A DNA stretch of 64,000 nucleotides, from NCBI GenBank assembly GCA_963667375.1, contig OY763323.1, positions 2,480,001 through 2,544,000 of the forward strand. Reading direction: 5' to 3'. Numbering within the stretch: position 1 is the stretch's first letter; each line of letters begins with the position of its first letter. Positions 61,170 to 64,000 of this stretch are shown in pieces. The DNA comes from G963556115 sp963667375. Lineage in GTDB: Bacteria > Planctomycetota > SZUA-567. Made by a program: the position numbers and the translations under genes. A model generated the notes under the pieces. That model did no database searches, had not been told where the DNA came from, and was given only the letters and a program-made list of their open reading frames with translations.

Positions 61170-62036
61170 TTAGCGATTCTGGGTATATCGAAGAATCGCT
61201 TCAGGTATTTTGTTGATTACATCTGATGCTATAAGACCATGAATTCCAAATTGTTCTCTGGCAATGTCGCCGGCAAGTCCATGTAAATAGGCCCCGGTAC
61301 ATGCAGCCTGAAACGGAGCTACGCCACTGGCTATAAGTGCGGCAATGACTCCGCTCAGGACATCGCCCATTCCAGCTGTAGCCATACCCTGATTGCCGGT
61401 CTGATTTATATAGCTGTTTGTGCCGTCACTGACAACTGTGTTGTAACCTTTGAGCAGAACTATAGCCGAAGATTTTTCGGCAAGTGCTTTGCAGTGCATC
61501 TCCCGTTGACCTTCAATATCGGCGATACTGATATTAATTAAATCTGCAAATTCTCCGGGGTGAGGGGTTATAACAGTCGGGTGTTTGCGGTTGCGCAGTG
61601 CTAGGAGGTTACTGCCGAGAGCACGTATTCCGCCGGCATCAAGAACCAGGGATTTTTTTATCTCCGGTATCAGCAGCCGCATCAGCTCTCCACTCTCGCC
61701 GGCAACCGGCAGCCCCGGGCCAAGAATAACCGCATCTGACTCCTGCGCTGCCTCCAGCAGCGTTTCGCGGGCTTTGACAGCCGGAGCCTGCTGATCTGTT
61801 TCGGCGATCGGCATAGTGATACTCTCCAAGCATAAAGTTTCGGCAACGCTGCTCAAACTCTCAGGAATCGCCCAGGTTACCAGACCGGCGCCGCTGCGCA
61901 TTGAGGCCATTGCCGCCAGGGCACCGGCACCGGTGAAGCCACGTGAACCGGCAATCACCAGAATTCTTCCAGCTTTGCCTTTATGCATGTTTTTGGGACG
62001 GGTTGGCAGTGACACCAGACCGTTATTGATGCTCAT
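61170..62036 (-). CDS. nnrD: ADP-dependent NAD(P)H-hydrate dehydratase
   Basis: NnrD repairs hydrated NAD(P)H back to NAD(P)H using ADP. The 288-residue protein is the stand-alone dehydratase domain (ribokinase-like fold) without the fused epimerase. It shows Gly-Ser-Arg-Gly-Phe-Thr-Gly-Ala-Gly-Ala-Leu-Ala-Ala, Gly-Pro-Gly-Leu, Thr-Pro-His-Pro-Gly-Glu-Phe and Gly-Met-Ala-Thr-Ala-Gly-Met-Gly-Asp-Val-Leu-Ser-Gly. GGAGATAATC precedes the ATG at 62036, so the gene overlaps the end of larB by 14 bp. Confidence 0.92.
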   Translation of the reverse strand: MSINNGLVSLPTRPKNMHKGKAGRILVIAGSRGFTGAGALAAMASMRSGAGLVTWAIPESLSSVAETLCLESITMPIAETDQQAPAVKARETLLEAAQESDAVILGPGLPVAGESGELMRLLIPEIKKSLVLDAGGIRALGSNLLALRNRKHPTVITPHPGEFADLINISIADIEGQREMHCKALAEKSSAIVLLKGYNTVVSDGTNSYINQTGNQGMATAGMGDVLSGVIAALIASGVAPFQAACTGAYLHGLAGDIAREQFGIHGLIASDVINKIPEAILRYTQNR

Positions 62037-62796
62037 GATTATCTCCATTGCTCTTTAAAATTCTAGCTGCCAGGCAGCCGGCACCGAAACCATTATCAAT
62101 ATTGACTACGGCAACACCATTAGCACAGGAACTGAGCATTCCCAGAAGTGCCGCAATACCTTTAAACGAGGCGCCATATCCGATGCTTGTCGGTACACCG
62201 ATAACCGGAGCGGCGACAAGTCCGGCAACCACACTGGGCAGGGCTCCTTCCATTCCGGCGGTTACAATGATGACTGAGGCGCTGCTCAACTCCTCTCTGG
62301 CACGCAGCAGCCGGTGAATACCGGCGACACCGGCATCATGCAGGCAGTTAACCTGGCAGCCCATTATCTGCGCCGTAACCGCTGCTTCTTCGGCAACAGG
62401 TATATCACTGGTGCCGGCAGAGATAACCAGAATTTTTCCTCGAATTTTTTCTGGGGTTTCAGGAATATTTCCAATTAGCAGTGTCCGGGATAGAGGGTTG
62501 AATGCGACCTCATTCCAGTGGGTGGATAAAAGCTTTACCGTGGCATCAGGCACTCTGGTAAGAAAGGCAAAGCCGGTTTTACGCACCAGTGCTTCTGCAA
62601 TTGCCAGTGATTGCTCGGGAGTTTTTGATTCGGCAAAAATGACTTCGGGGAAGCCACAGCGCTTCTGGCGGTCATGATCAATTCGGGCAAAATTTAGATT
62701 TTCTTCTTCCGGGAAGAAGTCTAGTGCGTCTTCAATCGAGGTGGCTCCGCTGCGTACGCTTTCAAATATTTCTTTCAGTCTGGATTTGTCCAACAT
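62023..62796 (-). CDS. larB: LarB-family protein (AIR-carboxylase-like domain)
   Basis: LarB carboxylates and hydrolyses nicotinic acid adenine dinucleotide, the first step to the nickel-pincer cofactor of lactate racemase. The 257-residue protein has a helical N-terminus (Glu-Ser-Val-Arg-Ser-Gly-Ala-Thr-Ser-Ile-Glu-Asp-Ala) and a C-terminal PurE-like domain with Ser-Ala-Gly-Thr-Ser-Asp, Val-Thr-Ala-Gly-Met-Glu-Gly-Ala-Leu-Pro-Ser-Val-Val-Ala-Gly-Leu and Pro-Thr-Ser-Ile-Gly-Tyr-Gly-Ala. LarA, LarC and LarE are not in the window. It heads the operon with nnrD. Confidence 0.88.
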   Translation of the reverse strand: MLDKSRLKEIFESVRSGATSIEDALDFFPEEENLNFARIDHDRQKRCGFPEVIFAESKTPEQSLAIAEALVRKTGFAFLTRVPDATVKLLSTHWNEVAFNPLSRTLLIGNIPETPEKIRGKILVISAGTSDIPVAEEAAVTAQIMGCQVNCLHDAGVAGIHRLLRAREELSSASVIIVTAGMEGALPSVVAGLVAAPVIGVPTSIGYGASFKGIAALLGMLSSCANGVAVVNIDNGFGAGCLAARILKSNGDNHEHQ

Positions 62797-62901
62797 TGTT
62801 TTTCTCAGTAAAAGTTTTGTCTATCTAAGGTTAATTAATTATTTGCTGCTGTAGATAGTGGTAAGAAGTAAATTTTATGAAATATTCGGTTGTATGTCTA
62901 T

Positions 62902-62941
62902 AAAAAAAGCCTGTAATGGATAATTCATTACAGGCTTTTTT
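62902..62941. terminator. Hairpin terminator downstream of the XRE regulator gene
   Basis: AAAAAAGCCTGTAATG (62903-62918) pairs with CATTACAGGCTTTTTT (62926-62941), with A and T runs on both sides. It lies 3' of the regulator gene and upstream of larB. Confidence 0.9.
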
Positions 62942-62962
62942 GTTTTAAAAAAATATGGAAAA

Positions 62963-63766
62963 CTAATATTTGGCAAAGACTGCGATGATTCTGCCTAGTA
63001 TGATATCACCTTTATCTTCTTTAATTTCAAAGCTGCCGCGTGCTTTACCACCTGTAAGTACTCCGCGCAGAGATCCGGGGGTTGCTCCTTCTTCAAGTTT
63101 CCGTAGTTTTAAGCCTTTGCCTTTTTGAATAACAGCTATATTGCGCCCGAAATTCTTTTCCGGGATCAATTCACGTCTGTCGATTATTATCAGAGCATCT
63201 GCCGGAATGGTTGGTTCCAAGCCATTATCACTGTTATTGCAGGCAATCATAACGCCACCGCGTGGGACCCACTCTTTGCTGACTATCGTATGATCGATAA
63301 CATCACTCTCCTTGAGATCAAACACCGGTTTGGCGAGTGATGATGGCTTGATGATCGGGATTGCATAGAAATTTTCATTTACTTCAGGGTTCAGTTCTGC
63401 GTTGGTTCTGACCTGACTGAAAGCAAAAGTTACCGGTTCTGTGTCATTTACATCTGCTTCAACACTGGCTTTATTCCCGTATTTGGCTCTGCTTTCAGCG
63501 GCTTTCTTGGTGCTTTTGCCTGATTTTTGCAGCATTGCTTCTTCAATAATTTCAGACAGAGAGATCCCAAGTTCACGTTCGATAAGTGGGAACAGGGATA
63601 GTTTTTCAATGAATGTTCTTCCCATTTCCCAGCTCTGAACAGTTTTCGGGCTGACCCCTAGTCTGGCAGAAAGAACCTGTCTTGACAGTCCCTTTGCATC
63701 TCTGGCGGCGCGCAGTCTGCGGCCAAAATCTTCTTTAATTTCGTTTGTTACACCACAAAGTCCCAT
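62963..63766 (-). CDS. XRE-family regulator with LexA/S24-like C-terminal domain
   Basis: From the ATG at 63766 (AGAGGAT upstream) the protein has 267 residues. An N-terminal helix-turn-helix (Gly-Leu-Ser-Arg-Gln-Val-Leu-Ser-Ala-Arg-Leu-Gly-Val-Ser-Pro-Lys-Thr-Val-Gln-Ser) precedes a linker and a C-terminal fold like the S24 peptidase of LexA/CI (Glu-Pro-Thr-Ile-Pro-Ala-Asp-Ala-Leu-Ile-Ile-Ile-Asp-Arg-Arg). At the site of the catalytic Ser of Gly-Asp-Ser-Met-Glu-Pro it reads Asp-Asn-Gly-Leu-Glu-Pro, so self-cleavage is doubtful. The frame is open to 63862, but that stretch lacks family resemblance. Targets are unknown. Confidence 0.85.
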   Translation of the reverse strand: MGLCGVTNEIKEDFGRRLRAARDAKGLSRQVLSARLGVSPKTVQSWEMGRTFIEKLSLFPLIERELGISLSEIIEEAMLQKSGKSTKKAAESRAKYGNKASVEADVNDTEPVTFAFSQVRTNAELNPEVNENFYAIPIIKPSSLAKPVFDLKESDVIDHTIVSKEWVPRGGVMIACNNSDNGLEPTIPADALIIIDRRELIPEKNFGRNIAVIQKGKGLKLRKLEEGATPGSLRGVLTGGKARGSFEIKEDKGDIILGRIIAVFAKY

Positions 63767-63952
63767 TATTAATATCCTCTTGCATGTATTATGAACTCGT
63801 AAAAATATAATGTCTACAAAATGTATCTGTTGGTATGATACAGTATACGCACTTAGATGCAAGAAGTTTTTAGCACTAATTGTTCTGAATTATTGTCTTG
63901 AACAGTAAAGACATAAACGAATTATATCCAAGAGGTCTTCTGTAATTTGGCA

Positions 63953-63980
63953 TTGACAATAGTGAATAATAGCATAAAAT
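63953..63980 (+). promoter_or_regulatory. sigma70-type promoter at the right edge
   Basis: TTGACA (63953-63958), 16 bp, TAAAAT (63975-63980). It points to a plus-strand gene beyond the window. Nothing else is seen in 63767-63952. Confidence 0.6.
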
Positions 63981-64000
63981 AATGTAAATAGCCTCAGATT

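Overview
The window looks like chromosomal DNA from a fermentative, motile, diderm (Gram-negative-type) bacterium of moderate GC. Diderm: YidC carries the large periplasmic domain of Gram-negative insertases. Fermentative or anaerobic: AdhE sits beside the redox repressor Rex, with a selenocysteine machinery (SelA/SelB), a polyferredoxin membrane protein, LarB and a uroporphyrinogen-decarboxylase-like protein. The gene mix recalls the PVC superphylum (perhaps Lentisphaerota), but that placement is inference; no rRNA or ribosomal protein gene is present to test it. No insertion sequence, prophage or CRISPR array was seen.

Layout. 1-2.8 kb: a GrpB-family fragment, tRNA-Leu(CAA), a TauE-like exporter, endonuclease IV and pyrE. 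2.8-7 kb: a gene-poor stretch with a candidate small RNA, a leaderless NMT1-type binding protein, and an operon of two very acidic proteins, the first holding seven 84-bp tandem repeats. 7-9.1 kb: CCA-adding enzyme and a phosphoglycolate-phosphatase-like HAD. 9.1-15.1 kb: AraC regulator, UroD-like protein, adhE and rex. 15.2-25.2 kb, minus strand: rnpA-yidD-yidC-mnmE-HD, preceded by an Sfp-type transferase and a YdjM-like membrane protein, a trkH gene broken by a frameshift, cbiB and a secreted protein. 25.5-31.6 kb: selA, selB, a small membrane protein, a polyferredoxin and a class IV aminotransferase. 31.7-34.7 kb: a sugar MFS transporter and a secreted protein with three PKD-like repeats.

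34.8-54.3 kb is one flagellar cluster: flgB flgC fliE fliF fliG fliH fliI fliJ, a MotE-like gene, a FecR-domain gene, fliK flgD flgE flbD motA motB fliL fliN. Hairpins and promoters divide it into blocks, and sigma28-like -10 boxes precede flgB and flbD. Three architectural oddities stand out: a FlgD with five tandem beta-rich repeats, a 1108-residue FlgE with an internally duplicated module, and no fliM. At the position where fliM often lies is a FliN that carries the FliM/FliY-type EIDALL peptide at its N-terminus.

54.3-64 kb: a class I aminotransferase and greA; a divergent pair of an L-fucose-isomerase-like protein and a sodium:solute symporter around a 21-bp palindrome; a minus-strand operon larB-nnrD-E2 acyltransferase; and an XRE regulator with a LexA-like domain. 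Where a good ribosome binding site supports it, CDS starts below were moved inward from the longest reading frame.
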